Shown piece by piece: positions 23,226 to 34,014 of a DNA stretch of 64,000 bases. Position numbers and translations under genes: made by a program. The stretch comes from Fictibacillus nanhaiensis (lineage in GTDB: Bacteria > Bacillota > Bacilli > Bacillales > Fictibacillaceae): NCBI RefSeq assembly GCF_023715445.1, contig NZ_JAMBOD010000001.1:744001-808000 (forward strand). Reading direction: 5' to 3'. Under the pieces are notes generated by a model. The model was given only the letters and a program-made list of their open reading frames with translations. It ran no database searches and had not been told where the DNA came from. Within the stretch, counting starts at the first letter, position 1. Every line of letters starts with the position of its first letter.

Positions 23226-23462
23226 TTATTTAGTAAGTTCTTGTAATTGCACCTTGCACTTTCTCACAACATTGTACATAAGTGCGGTAAAACCTAAACA
23301 AGTTAGTGATGCGATTCCTAGTGTAATGGATTGGATTAAGTTTTTATCTTCGACTGGAAGAACTAATCCTAAATAGAAGAATGTGCTTACTGCCAACAAA
23401 ATAAAACCAAAACGCTGGTAGTCAGCCATCTTTTTTTGTAATTGTTCAGCTTTGTTTTTCAT
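23226..23462 (-). CDS. yrhC: YrhC family protein
   Basis: A 78-residue membrane protein. Basic N-terminus (KNKAEQLQKKMADYQRFGF), then two helices (FILLAVSTFFYLGLVLPVED and SITLGIASLTCLGFTALMYNVV) and a short charged tail. It matches YrhC of B. subtilis, which sits at the end of the mccAB operon. Here a terminator after mccB separates them, so yrhC probably has its own promoter. Function unknown. Confidence 0.8.
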   Translation of the reverse strand: MKNKAEQLQKKMADYQRFGFILLAVSTFFYLGLVLPVEDKNLIQSITLGIASLTCLGFTALMYNVVRKCKVQLQELTK

Positions 23463-23570
23463 AGCAGTTACTACCTCCTAACCTCTATTAACAGAATAAC
23501 ATAGGTAAGAGAGCGACCCGCCAAGCACTTTTTGACAATATCGTGAAAAAACTATGGCTAAATAGTGATC

Positions 23571-23602
23571 AAAAAAGAACAAGCGCATAGGCGCCTGTTC
23601 AT
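23571..23602 (-). terminator. Terminator of the mcc operon
   Basis: Minus strand GAACAGGCGCC and GCGCTTGTTC pair with one mismatch around a short loop, followed by TTTTTT. Confidence 0.8.
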
Positions 23603-23609
23603 AAGGGAA

Positions 23610-25671
<2,062 letters not shown>

Positions 25672-25683
25672 GATGTCTAGCCT

Positions 25684-26151
25684 CTATTCAGCGAAAACTA
25701 TATGCCACTCATCTTTTTTAGAAAGCATCTTACGGGCAATCTCTTTTGCACCCTCAAGGCTGTGGTTTGCTGCCCAGCCGCATTGTACTTCATTACAAGC
25801 AGGTACCTCAGTAGCTTCTAATACATCATTAAGTGTTTTTTCAAGTACTTCTAGAATTTCATCATAATTATCATGGTTGATAACTGAGAGATAAAAACCA
25901 GTCTGGCAACCCATTGGGCTGATATCTACTACAGTAGAATGATGATTGCGGATATTTTCTGCCATTAAGTGTTCAATTGAGTGAAGACCTTCCATTGGCA
26001 TGTGGTCTTTATTCGGCTGGCAAAAACGAATGTCATACTTATGAATGACGTCTCCGTTTGCCCCTGAAGTTGTACCCGCCAAGCGGATGTATGGTGCAAC
26101 TACTTTAGTATGGTCCAAGTTAAAGCTTTCTACGTTCATTTTTTTAGTCAT
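25684..26151 (-). CDS. luxS: S-ribosylhomocysteine lyase LuxS
   Basis: A 155-residue enzyme that splits S-ribosylhomocysteine into homocysteine and the autoinducer-2 precursor DPD. The metal site HSIEH (residues 58-62) and the third ligand Cys in NEVQCGW are present, as are the catalytic Cys region MGCQTGFYL and the invariant RFCQPN. The start ATG 26151 overlaps the end of mtnN by 8 bases; ATG 26139 (MNVESF) is an alternative. In B. subtilis luxS is elsewhere; its place here between mtnN and mccA links the two halves of the homocysteine route. Confidence 0.96.
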   Translation of the reverse strand: MTKKMNVESFNLDHTKVVAPYIRLAGTTSGANGDVIHKYDIRFCQPNKDHMPMEGLHSIEHLMAENIRNHHSTVVDISPMGCQTGFYLSVINHDNYDEILEVLEKTLNDVLEATEVPACNEVQCGWAANHSLEGAKEIARKMLSKKDEWHIVFAE

Positions 26152-26848
26152 GTGTTTTTAGCTCCTCTACAATTTTTTGTACAAGTTCTGCGGAATTTTT
26201 TGATGCTGTTTTTAAAAACTGATCATACGATACTCGGGCATCTTTCCCTGCTATATCCGATAATGAACGGATAATAACAAAAGGGACATCAAATTGATAG
26301 CATGTTTGGGCAATTGCTGCTGCTTCCATCTCAGCAGCGTAAAGAGCTGGAAATTTAGTCCGTATGTCTTCAACCCTTTCATGGTCGCTCATGAACGAGT
26401 CTCCAGAAGCTATCAAACCTTTTGCAACTTGAATATTTTCTACACGTGCACTTGCTTTTTCAGCCGCTTCCACTAGAGTTTGATCAGGCAGATAATTGGC
26501 AGGCATCTGAGGCACCTGACCGTATTCATATCCAAAAATGGTAGCGTCTACGTCATGATGGCGAACCTCTGTGGAGATGACAACATCCCCTACGTTCAGA
26601 TCCGTATGAAATCCGCCTGCAGAACCAGTATTTAAAATAACATCCGGTTTATACAGCTGAATCATAAGTGTTGTACCAATCGCAGCATTTACTTTTCCAA
26701 TCCCTGATTTCAAAAGAACGACTTCCTGATCATTTAAAAACCCTGTATAAAACTCACAGCCTGCAAGTTCATTTTTCTTAAGCTCTGTCAGCTGCTCTCT
26801 TAAAAGAACAACCTCCTCCTCCATAGCACCAATTATTCCAATTCTCAT
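26144..26848 (-). CDS. mtnN: 5'-methylthioadenosine/S-adenosylhomocysteine nucleosidase
   Basis: A 234-residue enzyme, usual length. Catalytic Glu in GAMEEEV, purine/phosphate loop [18 protein letters not shown]-like [12 protein letters not shown], the second Glu in YAAEMEAAA, and the catalytic Asp in RSLSDIAG are all visible. It removes adenine from SAH and MTA. The product S-ribosylhomocysteine goes to LuxS, encoded next. It follows yrrT by 19 bases. Confidence 0.95.
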   Translation of the reverse strand: MRIGIIGAMEEEVVLLREQLTELKKNELAGCEFYTGFLNDQEVVLLKSGIGKVNAAIGTTLMIQLYKPDVILNTGSAGGFHTDLNVGDVVISTEVRHHDVDATIFGYEYGQVPQMPANYLPDQTLVEAAEKASARVENIQVAKGLIASGDSFMSDHERVEDIRTKFPALYAAEMEAAAIAQTCYQFDVPFVIIRSLSDIAGKDARVSYDQFLKTASKNSAELVQKIVEELKTHD

Positions 26849-26867
26849 TTTGTTAATTCTCCAATTT

Positions 26868-27506
26868 CTATTTTTTTACCGCTTCCATGAGCCACACATA
26901 CTCATTAAGTTTTTCAAAGGAAATATCAAAATCATGTTTTTTGAAAATCTCTTCCAAAACTCCAAGTGTCGTATAATATTCTGTCTGAAGATCATTCAAA
27001 AGATTGAGAAAACCTTGCTTCTTAACTTTTTCATGTCTTTCTTGTTTATCGGCTTCATGAAGAAATGCGGTATCTGCAAAAACAATTTTACCATCTTTTT
27101 TGAGCAGCTGGCTATAGTGTCCGATCGCTGCATCTTTCTCATCATCTGTTAAATGGTGAAAAGCATATGTGCTGACAATCGTATCAATTTCCTGATCTAA
27201 TTTTGGAAATGATAAAAAATCTCCATCATGAAGTGTTAGTCCCGGATTTCTTTTTAAAGCTTTTTCACGCATTCCCTTGGAAGGTTCAATTCCGATAACA
27301 GTCTTTCCTTTTAAAAGCAGCTTTTCACTCAAATTCCCTGTGCCCACCCCAAATTCTAGCACTGTACTGCCTGATTTATTCGCAACTGTTTCTAGAATAT
27401 GATCATACTTATGGAAGACTTCTTTGTATTCTTGATCCACACCTGCAACTGTATCATCGTATGATGAAGACCACTCGTCAAACAACTCAATAAATTCTCG
27501 TCCCAT
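26868..27506 (-). CDS. yrrT: SAM-dependent methyltransferase YrrT
   Basis: Start ATG 27506 ([12 protein letters not shown]) with GGAG eight bases away gives 212 residues; a GTG at 27515 is the alternative. Class I methyltransferase motifs: [16 protein letters not shown] (SAM loop), [31 protein letters not shown]. First gene of yrrT-mtnN-luxS-mccA-mccB. Its substrate is unknown, but SAH made by it feeds the pathway. The AT-rich leader contains a TTGATAGGAATTAT stretch (minus strand, 27533-27550) that may be the CymR site; this is tentative. Confidence 0.88.
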   Translation of the reverse strand: MGREFIELFDEWSSSYDDTVAGVDQEYKEVFHKYDHILETVANKSGSTVLEFGVGTGNLSEKLLLKGKTVIGIEPSKGMREKALKRNPGLTLHDGDFLSFPKLDQEIDTIVSTYAFHHLTDDEKDAAIGHYSQLLKKDGKIVFADTAFLHEADKQERHEKVKKQGFLNLLNDLQTEYYTTLGVLEEIFKKHDFDISFEKLNEYVWLMEAVKK

Positions 27507-27913
27507 TTTTTTCACTCCAAAGTTAAAATATATAATTCCTATCAATATACTATGAATTAAACGATTACAGGTTCCAAATTACCACATTTTCTAGTCATTT
27601 TCAACATTTTCAAATGTTTGAATCTTTATTTCAATTACTTTCTTCTATAAAAAATAAAGGCTGTTTTTGTAATCTTTGTTGCAATTGAGTGGTTGATTTC
27701 CCCTTCAGCTTGCTCGCTTTCCGCGGGGTGGTGCGGTGAGCCTCCTCTGCGCTTTGAACCTGTGGTATCTCACCTGGCCCTCTGCACCCGCAGGAGTCTC
27801 GCACCTTCCGCTCTAATCAACTTTTTTATCAACGGTTCTCTTTCGCATATTAAAACAACAACTATCTTTTAGGAAACAGCCAAAAAAGACTCTGAAATGA
27901 TTTTCAGAGTCTT
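27507..27913. other. Intergenic stretch upstream of yrrT
   Basis: Holds the yrrT promoter region (AT-rich, 27507-27600), the 132-base mobile repeat at 27691-27822 and the modB terminator. No gene seen. Confidence 0.5.
27691..27822. repeat. Mobile interspersed repeat, copy 1
   Basis: GGTTGATT at one end and AATCAAC at the other form terminal inverted repeats. Inside are TGCTCGCTTTCCGCGGGG, GGTGAGCCTCCTC, TCTCACC and CCGCAGGAGTCTCGCACC, much more GC-rich than the flanks. The same blocks in the same order occur at 39045-39177. This is a family of interspersed repeats seen in many Bacillaceae; no protein is encoded. Confidence 0.8.
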
Positions 27914-27916
27914 TTA
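27882..27916 (-). terminator. Terminator of modAB
   Basis: AAAAGACTCTGAAA and TTTCAGAGTCTTTT form a 14-bp perfect stem; it overlaps the modB stop. Confidence 0.88.
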
Positions 27917-28546
27917 ACCGGATCTTTTTAAAAATATGGAACTTATCGTTAATAAAACAAAGGAAAAGAGTGTAAGAAATAAGGATAATATCAGAGCTGA
28001 TTTTTCGTCTCCCAAAAGAACATGATCATATATAGCGAGAGGCGCAGTTTGTGTTGCACCTGGAATATTTCCTGCAATCATAAGAGTTGCTCCGAATTCT
28101 CCCATCGCTCTTAAAAAAGCAAGCATCACGGCTGCAATGATCCCGTGTTTTGCCAGGGGAACGCTGACTTTCCAAAATATATTTATTGGTGATCCATCTA
28201 AACGCGCAGCATCTATAATGCTAACATCTAAATTTTCAAAAGCCGCTTTGGCTGTACGGAAAAACAGAGGAAATGCAACAATTGCTGCAGCTAATACAGC
28301 AGCTTTCCAGGTAAATATCCATTGGATTCCAAGTCTTCCTAATCCATCTTTGCCTAATAGCAGCAATAAAATGTATCCTACTACAGAAGGCGGCAAGATT
28401 AAGGGGAGGCTGAACAATGTCTCCATGATTATTTTCCCTTTGAACGAAAAACGTGCGAACAGATAGGATAACGGCAAACCAGCTGCCAGTACAAAAAATG
28501 TTGCAATCAAAGCTGTTTCTAAAGATAGTACTAATGAATGCATCAA
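27914..28546 (-). CDS. modB: Molybdate ABC transporter permease
   Basis: A 210-residue membrane subunit with five or six helices. The ABC-permease coupling motif is at SVPLAKHGIIAAVMLAFLRA followed by MGEFGATLMIAGNIPGATQT, the typical ModB ending. Its start overlaps the modA stop by four bases (ATGA). The operon ends here: no ATPase gene modC follows, as in B. subtilis (yvgL-yvgM), so the ATPase must be shared or encoded elsewhere. Confidence 0.92.
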   Translation of the reverse strand: MMHSLVLSLETALIATFFVLAAGLPLSYLFARFSFKGKIIMETLFSLPLILPPSVVGYILLLLLGKDGLGRLGIQWIFTWKAAVLAAAIVAFPLFFRTAKAAFENLDVSIIDAARLDGSPINIFWKVSVPLAKHGIIAAVMLAFLRAMGEFGATLMIAGNIPGATQTAPLAIYDHVLLGDEKSALILSLFLTLFSFVLLTISSIFLKRSG

Positions 28547-29298
28547 TTATTTACACTCTCTCTAAAATTATATTTCTTTAAAATTTGCTGTCCTACATTT
28601 GATCTAACATATTTCAAAAATTGTTCCGCCTCATCCTTACCAGTCTGCATTGAATATACGGGATAAACAATGGCAGGATACCAATTCTGTGGAATACTCT
28701 CAATGATCGAGATCCGTTTATTCTCTAAGGCATCTGTTCGATACATAATGGCATAATCTACAGCACCGGTTTCCACTAAGCCCTTTAAATGTACGGCATT
28801 TTGGCTGTATACAATTTTAGCTTTAATTTGTTTAACGTTTTTTAGCGCCTTTTCTGCATAATATCCTGCTGGTACAAGTTCGGGATCACCGATTCCGAGC
28901 TTACTAGATGCAGGAATGTCTTCTAAAGAACGAACAGGTGAATCTAGCTTTTTCCCTGCCACAAATACCAGTTCATTAGAAGCGATAATTCCTTTTTTAT
29001 CCATTTCGATCTGATCTTCACTTGAGATAAATCGTTGAAGAGACTGAGCCGAAAATATTAAATCAGCAGGTGCACCCTTCTTTATTTGATTTATTAATAC
29101 TCCAGAAGCACCAAAGTTTACTTTGATATCAATAGACGGATGATTCTTTTCAAACTGCTTCTTCCATTCGGTAACTGGCCCTTTCAGACTTGACGCAGCG
29201 GATATGTATAATACCTTCTCAGGCTGATTCGTTTTGGAACAAGAAGTTAATAAGAGTGCTAGGATTATCAGTGTTGTGATATAGTTTACTTTTTTCAT
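28543..29298 (-). CDS. modA: Molybdate-binding lipoprotein
   Basis: Start ATG 29298 behind AGGAGTAAAT gives 251 residues; a longer frame to 29319 lacks a ribosome site. Lipobox LLLTSC anchors it outside the membrane. The ModA family features are clear: ISAASSLKGPV, NFGASGVLINQIKKGAPADLIFSA, VGDPELVP-like IGDPELVPAGYYAEKAL and VDYAIMYRTDAL. It delivers molybdate (or tungstate) to ModB for molybdopterin cofactor synthesis. Confidence 0.92.
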   Translation of the reverse strand: MKKVNYITTLIILALLLTSCSKTNQPEKVLYISAASSLKGPVTEWKKQFEKNHPSIDIKVNFGASGVLINQIKKGAPADLIFSAQSLQRFISSEDQIEMDKKGIIASNELVFVAGKKLDSPVRSLEDIPASSKLGIGDPELVPAGYYAEKALKNVKQIKAKIVYSQNAVHLKGLVETGAVDYAIMYRTDALENKRISIIESIPQNWYPAIVYPVYSMQTGKDEAEQFLKYVRSNVGQQILKKYNFRESVNN

Positions 29299-29355
29299 AT
29301 TTACTCCTATTTGTTTCATATCCTTATTGAAGCATTAACAAATAAAAAATAAAAG

Positions 29356-29391
29356 AAAAAAGACAACCGGCCTAGCAGCAGATTGTCTTTT
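29356..29391 (-). terminator. Terminator of yrrS
   Basis: AAAAGACAA and TTGTCTTTT stem with inner GC-rich loop, followed on the minus strand by TTTTTTCTTTTATTTTTT, directly after yrrS. Confidence 0.8.
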
Positions 29392-29397
29392 GTTTCC

Positions 29398-29994
29398 TTA
29401 TTGAACGGGTGTTACACTTATTGGCTGCCATCCTTTTTCAGGAATCCACTGCAGTTCAACATCATACTTGACCTTTTCGACTTTGGATTGAACTGTGCCT
29501 TTGGAGAGATCAGGTCCTCCGCCGTTTCCTAACCAAAAGATAGTCATCTCGTCCTCTGGGATATTTGTAGCATAGGAGATGGCCTGGACCATCTCTTTCC
29601 AGTCTTGAGATTGATCATCATATGATTTTTGATGAGGCTCAGTCTGCGATGTTCCAATCGGTTCCCAAGGACCTTCTGGACCTCCGCCTTCTGGAGTTTC
29701 AGACTGTGCTTCCTCTTCTTCATTTGTTTCTGTTTCTTCTTTATCAGGTTCCTCAGAAACATCATTATTTTCCTCTTTGTCAGATTCCATTTCAATAGCG
29801 GAATCATCTTTTGTTTCATTGCTGCTCTCTGTTTGTTCATTTACCGATGTTGACGCCTTCTCGTTATCATCACCAGAGAAAAGATTGAACGCAACAACAA
29901 CAATTAACAAAAACACTAAGCCAATTGCTATGTTTAAAAAACGATTTTGCTTTCGCTTTTCTAATCTCGTTTCATAACGTTGATTTCGTTTCAT
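29398..29994 (-). CDS. yrrS: YrrS family membrane-anchored protein (DUF1510)
   Basis: A 198-residue protein: basic N-terminus (KRNQRYETRLEKRKQNRF), one membrane helix (IAIGLVFLLIVVVAFNLF), a long acidic low-complexity linker (about residues 45-100, Glu/Ser/Thr/Asn-rich) and a C-terminal DUF1510 domain (WEPIGTSQTEPHQKSYDD, MTIFWLGNGGGPDLSKGTVQSK, WIPEKGWQPI). GGGGAGGA precedes the ATG. In B. subtilis it is paired with pbpI, as here; the partner role is unknown but suggests sporulation or cell-wall work outside the membrane. Confidence 0.88.
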   Translation of the reverse strand: MKRNQRYETRLEKRKQNRFLNIAIGLVFLLIVVVAFNLFSGDDNEKASTSVNEQTESSNETKDDSAIEMESDKEENNDVSEEPDKEETETNEEEEAQSETPEGGGPEGPWEPIGTSQTEPHQKSYDDQSQDWKEMVQAISYATNIPEDEMTIFWLGNGGGPDLSKGTVQSKVEKVKYDVELQWIPEKGWQPISVTPVQ

Positions 29995-30077
29995 AGTATC
30001 CTCCCCAGTAAAATAAACTCAATCTATTTTACCACGACCATGGTGTCTGGGAATACTCTTTCCTTCTTTCTCTGCCA

Positions 30078-31835
30078 TTATTTATCTTTTACACTAGAGA
30101 TCTGCATGACTTCTTTTGCTATATCAGCATAAACTGCAGTGGCCCTATTTGTTGAATCATGCTTCAAATCGACGATTACTAATGCGAATCTTGGGCTGTC
30201 TGCGGGAAAATATCCTGCAAACCACTTATTATTAAAGCTCTTCCCATCTCCTTTTTGAGCAGTTCCTGTTTTCCCGGCTACTTGAAAAGGCAGCGATTGC
30301 AAAGCATGGCCTGTCCCCTTTTCATTTTTAACTGCGTTTACTAAAAGAGACTGCAGCCTCATCATTGTATAAGGGGATAACGAATGTTCCTTGGCCTTAT
30401 GATCCTCGAATTCGACTAATTCTGTTCCATTTGCAAAATTTACGGACTTGGCAGCTTTTACTTCTGACCAAGAGCCCCCTCTTGCGATTGCAGCCATCAT
30501 ATTGGCTGCTGCCAACGGAGTAATTTTCACATCCAGCTGGCCGATTGCTGTTTGTGAAATCGCTAGTTGTGATTCATAATCTTGTGTTTTTTTATTCGGG
30601 TTTCTAATTTGTCCTTTTTCTTCTTGATAGAAATGTGAAAAATTCTTAAAATGATAGACTTGTCCTCTCCATCCATTGAATTCGAGAAGTCCTAACTTTA
30701 AAGCGTATTCCTCAATAATGTTTTTATGCTCTGCAGTCAGTTCGTTCGCTAGATCTCCAAATGTTTTGTTGCAGCTTTGAGCAAAGCTATCCTCAAAATT
30801 AAGCATCCCTAATTGTCTTTCGTCTTCTTCGCCGTAAATATTCATATCACAGTTATAAAAACGATCATCCTGTATTTTGTTTTCTTCAATGGCAGCTGCT
30901 GCGGTAACAATCTTAAAGACTGAACCAGGGATTTGATGAGTTGTCATCTTATTTTCGTGTTCATATAGAGTATTACTCGTAAACACTGGCCGGCTCGCTA
31001 AAGCTAGTAGTTCATTGGTTTCCACATCCAGCAGTACCGCTCCGCCGTCTTCCAGATGATGAGCATTTAAAGATTTTTCTACAGCTTCCTGCATCTGTTT
31101 ATCAATCGTTGTTTTAACATAGAGAGGATATAACGGGTTCGCTTGTGAACGGTATTTAACATCAAGACCGAATAACGGATTTCCCTGCCTGTCCACATGA
31201 TAGATAAACTGAGTTTCTCCTTCAGATATTAAAAAAGGATCAAACGTATATTGCATGCCATTTTTTCCGGTTTTAGTCGTTATACTTACAGTACCTTTAT
31301 CCAATTTGTCTTTATATTTTCGTTTTATTAAATTTGGGTCTTCACCAACAGCACCAATAATATGATTTGCGAATGGAAGCGGCTTTCTCCTTGTAACAAG
31401 CTGTGCGTACAAACCAGGAATCTCTAATTCATTGATCTCGTTCATTTGCTCCAGCGTCAGTTCTCTCGGTATTGAAAGAGCTGAAGGTTTTTTTAATGTG
31501 TTTATCATATCTACAATCTTATCTGAAGGCATCTGAAGGATATTTGAAATCCTGGTTATCGGCCAGTCCTCATTATAAAGATTGGGGAATACAACAATTT
31601 GAGGTATTACATCTGTTGATAAAAGCTCTCCATTTCGATCCAGGAAGTAGCCTCTGCCATCATTTATCGTAAATCGGTGTGTTCGCTGATTCACACTTTC
31701 CTCAATGAGATTAACGTTATTTTTTGAAAAAGACTTAGTGGAGATCAGCTGTATATCTGCTAAACGGTACATTAAAAATAAAATGACTGATAAAAAACAA
31801 ACCCCTGCCGTTATTACTCTTTTTCGGGATAACAT
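30078..31835 (-). CDS. pbpI: Penicillin-binding protein, class B transpeptidase (PbpI/YrrR)
   Basis: From ATG 31835 (MLSRKRVITAG) 585 residues; a GTG at 31856 is possible. One membrane anchor (VITAGVCFLSVILFLMYRLA), a PBP dimerisation domain (about 50-230) and the transpeptidase domain with all three motifs: GSVFKI (SxxK), SCN in FAQSCNKTF (SxN) and KTGTAQKG (KTG). It cross-links peptidoglycan on the outer face. It is followed by yrrS and preceded by greA with a terminator between. In B. subtilis pbpI is sporulation-associated and not essential. Confidence 0.9.
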   Translation of the reverse strand: MLSRKRVITAGVCFLSVILFLMYRLADIQLISTKSFSKNNVNLIEESVNQRTHRFTINDGRGYFLDRNGELLSTDVIPQIVVFPNLYNEDWPITRISNILQMPSDKIVDMINTLKKPSALSIPRELTLEQMNEINELEIPGLYAQLVTRRKPLPFANHIIGAVGEDPNLIKRKYKDKLDKGTVSITTKTGKNGMQYTFDPFLISEGETQFIYHVDRQGNPLFGLDVKYRSQANPLYPLYVKTTIDKQMQEAVEKSLNAHHLEDGGAVLLDVETNELLALASRPVFTSNTLYEHENKMTTHQIPGSVFKIVTAAAAIEENKIQDDRFYNCDMNIYGEEDERQLGMLNFEDSFAQSCNKTFGDLANELTAEHKNIIEEYALKLGLLEFNGWRGQVYHFKNFSHFYQEEKGQIRNPNKKTQDYESQLAISQTAIGQLDVKITPLAAANMMAAIARGGSWSEVKAAKSVNFANGTELVEFEDHKAKEHSLSPYTMMRLQSLLVNAVKNEKGTGHALQSLPFQVAGKTGTAQKGDGKSFNNKWFAGYFPADSPRFALVIVDLKHDSTNRATAVYADIAKEVMQISSVKDK

Positions 31836-31886
31836 TGTGGTCACCACCCTAACCACATTTTCGCCTCAACTAAATCATCTTAAACA

Positions 31887-31919
31887 AAAAAGAAGGCTTG
31901 CAGATGCAAGCCTTCTTTG
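31887..31919 (-). terminator. Terminator of greA
   Basis: AAGAAGGCTTGCA and TGCAAGCCTTCTT form a 13-bp perfect stem with a two-base loop, next to the greA stop. Confidence 0.9.
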
Positions 31920-31923
31920 GAAC

Positions 31924-32400
31924 TTATTTTACTTCTAAAATAACAACACTGATTTCTCCGCCTGGTGTTTGAACAGAAACCTTATCTCCAGGTTTCTTTC
32001 CTAATAGGCTTTTTGCCATCGGAGAATCGTTTGATATCTTTCCTTCAAACGGATCGGCTTCTGCACTTCCGACGATTACGTATGTTTCTTCATCACCATC
32101 AGGAAGCTCCTGGAACTTTACTGTTTTCCCAATGGAAACGTTATCAGATTGATCTTTATTATCTTCAATAATAACCGAATCACGGATCATTTTTTCTAAT
32201 TGAACGATACGCGCTTCAACAAAAGCCTGCTCGTCTTTTGCTGCATCATACTCAGAGTTCTCAGAAAGATCTCCGAAACTGCGCGCTACTTTAATTCTTT
32301 CTACAACTTCTTTTCTTCGCTCTGTTTTTAAATATTCCAACTCATTTTCAAGCTTTTGCTTACCCTCTTGGGTCATATAGTGTTTTTTCTCGTCTGCCAT
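31924..32400 (-). CDS. greA: Transcription elongation factor GreA
   Basis: Start ATG 32400 ([13 protein letters not shown]) behind AAGGAG gives 158 residues, the family length. The N-terminal coiled-coil finger carries the two acidic tip residues in [20 protein letters not shown] (Asp and Glu of GDLSEN). The C-terminal globular FKBP-like part has [19 protein letters not shown] and KPGDKVSV. It inserts into the RNA polymerase secondary channel and stimulates cleavage of backtracked RNA. Separate transcript between udk and pbpI. Confidence 0.96.
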   Translation of the reverse strand: MADEKKHYMTQEGKQKLENELEYLKTERRKEVVERIKVARSFGDLSENSEYDAAKDEQAFVEARIVQLEKMIRDSVIIEDNKDQSDNVSIGKTVKFQELPDGDEETYVIVGSAEADPFEGKISNDSPMAKSLLGKKPGDKVSVQTPGGEISVVILEVK

Positions 32401-32528
32401 GTTTTTCACTCCTTCAATAATCAGTACCCTTGTTACGTTATATGTTAATTCCGGCAGGGTATGTATAAAAAAATAGGACAATAGTTGAATGCCAAATCTT
32501 TAAAAGCAAAGATTGTCCATGTATACCG

Positions 32529-32559
32529 AAAAAATGAGGATTTGGTTCCTCATTTTTTC
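32529..32559 (-). terminator. Terminator overlapping the udk stop
   Basis: AAAAAATGAGGA and TCCTCATTTTTT form a 12-bp perfect stem with a short loop; the last codons of udk are inside it. Confidence 0.88.
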
Positions 32560-33191
32560 AATAATGCTTTGTCTTCTAAAATGGTTTTAATTTTTGTCAC
32601 CATTAAATCAATTGCAACACGGTTTTGCCCGCCCTCTGGAATGATAATATCTGCGTACCTTTTTGTCGGTTCAATAAACTGATTGTGCATAGGCCGCACC
32701 ACAGAAGTATATTGATCGATTACTGATTCTAATGTTCTGCCGCGGTCACGAATATCGCGAACCATTCTTCTGATGATTCGTACGTCAGCATCAGTATCTA
32801 CGAATAACTTAATATCCATTAAATCACGTAAACGTTCATCTTCGAGGATAAGAATACCTTCCAGTATAATGACATCTTTAGCATCAACTGGGATAATTTT
32901 ATCACTTCTTGTATGCGCTGTATAGTCGTACACAGGTTTTTCAACAGATTCATATGCTTGAAGTGACATGATGTGCTGGATTAACAATTCATTATCAAAA
33001 GCTAGCGGATGATCATAATTTGTTTTTAATCGCTCTTCCATTGATTTTTCAGATTGATCTTTATAATAAGCATCTTGCTCAATGATCAGAATGGACTGAT
33101 TTGCAAACTGACGATAGATTTCTTTAGCTACCGTTGTTTTTCCTGATCCAGAACCACCTGCAACCCCAATTACGATAGGTTTTTTCACCAT
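32550..33191 (-). CDS. udk: Uridine kinase
   Basis: A 213-residue P-loop kinase phosphorylating uridine and cytidine to UMP and CMP. Walker [18 protein letters not shown], substrate region [26 protein letters not shown] and [13 protein letters not shown] are all typical. It starts 25 bases after trmR. In B. subtilis two U32 peptidase-family genes (yrrN, yrrO) lie between these two; they are absent here. Confidence 0.96.
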   Translation of the reverse strand: MVKKPIVIGVAGGSGSGKTTVAKEIYRQFANQSILIIEQDAYYKDQSEKSMEERLKTNYDHPLAFDNELLIQHIMSLQAYESVEKPVYDYTAHTRSDKIIPVDAKDVIILEGILILEDERLRDLMDIKLFVDTDADVRIIRRMVRDIRDRGRTLESVIDQYTSVVRPMHNQFIEPTKRYADIIIPEGGQNRVAIDLMVTKIKTILEDKALLKK

Positions 33192-33216
33192 TCTTACTCC
33201 TCCAAACTGCAGTACC

Positions 33217-33861
33217 TTAAGACTTTCGCACGCTCACCATCATACCATCTCCAACCGGTAAGATTGAAGAATAATAGTCAGGATGCTGCATGATATACTC
33301 ATTAAAACTTCTGATTTTTTTCACAAGAGAACGGAGTCTTCTGCTCTCCAGACCTTTTTCCTCAGCAACATATCCTCTAAAGAGAACATTATCTGTAATA
33401 ATGATGCCATCTTTTGACAGCATAGTGGAATAATGATCAAAAAAGTGTTGATATTGCCCTTTAGCTGCATCTATAAACATAAAGTCATATGGGGCATAGT
33501 GTTCTACCTGACTCTGTAATTCATTCGCATCGCCAAGCAATAATGTAATCCTATTAGTTAGATCAAGAACATTTACATTTTCTTTTGCTATATTGTACCG
33601 TTCTTCATCTCTTTCAATACTAACAATTTCAGAAGCCTCACTTGCAAGAGCCATCCGTATTGCAGAATATCCAATCGCTGTTCCAACCTCTAGAATACGG
33701 GCGGGTTTTTTTAGTCTGACATAGGTCAAAAGCGTTTCCATCCCCGATAATTCCATGATTGGCACATCGTGCTGCTTTGCGTATTGTTCCATTTTTAGAA
33801 CATGTTCAGAGCGCGCTGGAATTAATTTTTCGATATACTGGTTTACTTCATTTGAGACCAA
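33217..33861 (-). CDS. trmR: tRNA 5-hydroxyuridine methyltransferase TrmR (YrrM)
   Basis: A 214-residue O-methyltransferase of the YrrM/caffeoyl-CoA-type family. SAM loop [35 protein letters not shown] (metal and catalytic region) and [10 protein letters not shown] are intact. In B. subtilis this protein methylates 5-hydroxyuridine at tRNA position 34 to 5-methoxyuridine. The hydroxylation genes trhP1/trhP2 (yrrN/yrrO), normally adjacent, are not in this window. Confidence 0.85.
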   Translation of the reverse strand: MVSNEVNQYIEKLIPARSEHVLKMEQYAKQHDVPIMELSGMETLLTYVRLKKPARILEVGTAIGYSAIRMALASEASEIVSIERDEERYNIAKENVNVLDLTNRITLLLGDANELQSQVEHYAPYDFMFIDAAKGQYQHFFDHYSTMLSKDGIIITDNVLFRGYVAEEKGLESRRLRSLVKKIRSFNEYIMQHPDYYSSILPVGDGMMVSVRKS

Positions 33862-33980
33862 AGTAACACGCCTCCTTCACATCAACCGGTATATTGTAAC
33901 ATAATCTTTTTATGAAGGCGAGAGTCGAGTGATTTCAGCCTTTTAAGAAAGTTTCATTAAACTAAAGAAACATGATGAAA

Positions 33981-34006
33981 AAAGGATACTTATAGAAAGT
34001 ATCCTT
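33981..34006 (-). terminator. Terminator of mltG
   Basis: AAGGATACT and AGTATCCTT form a 9-bp perfect stem just after the mltG stop, flanked by A/T runs. Confidence 0.82.
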
Positions 34007-34014
34007 AAAAAATA

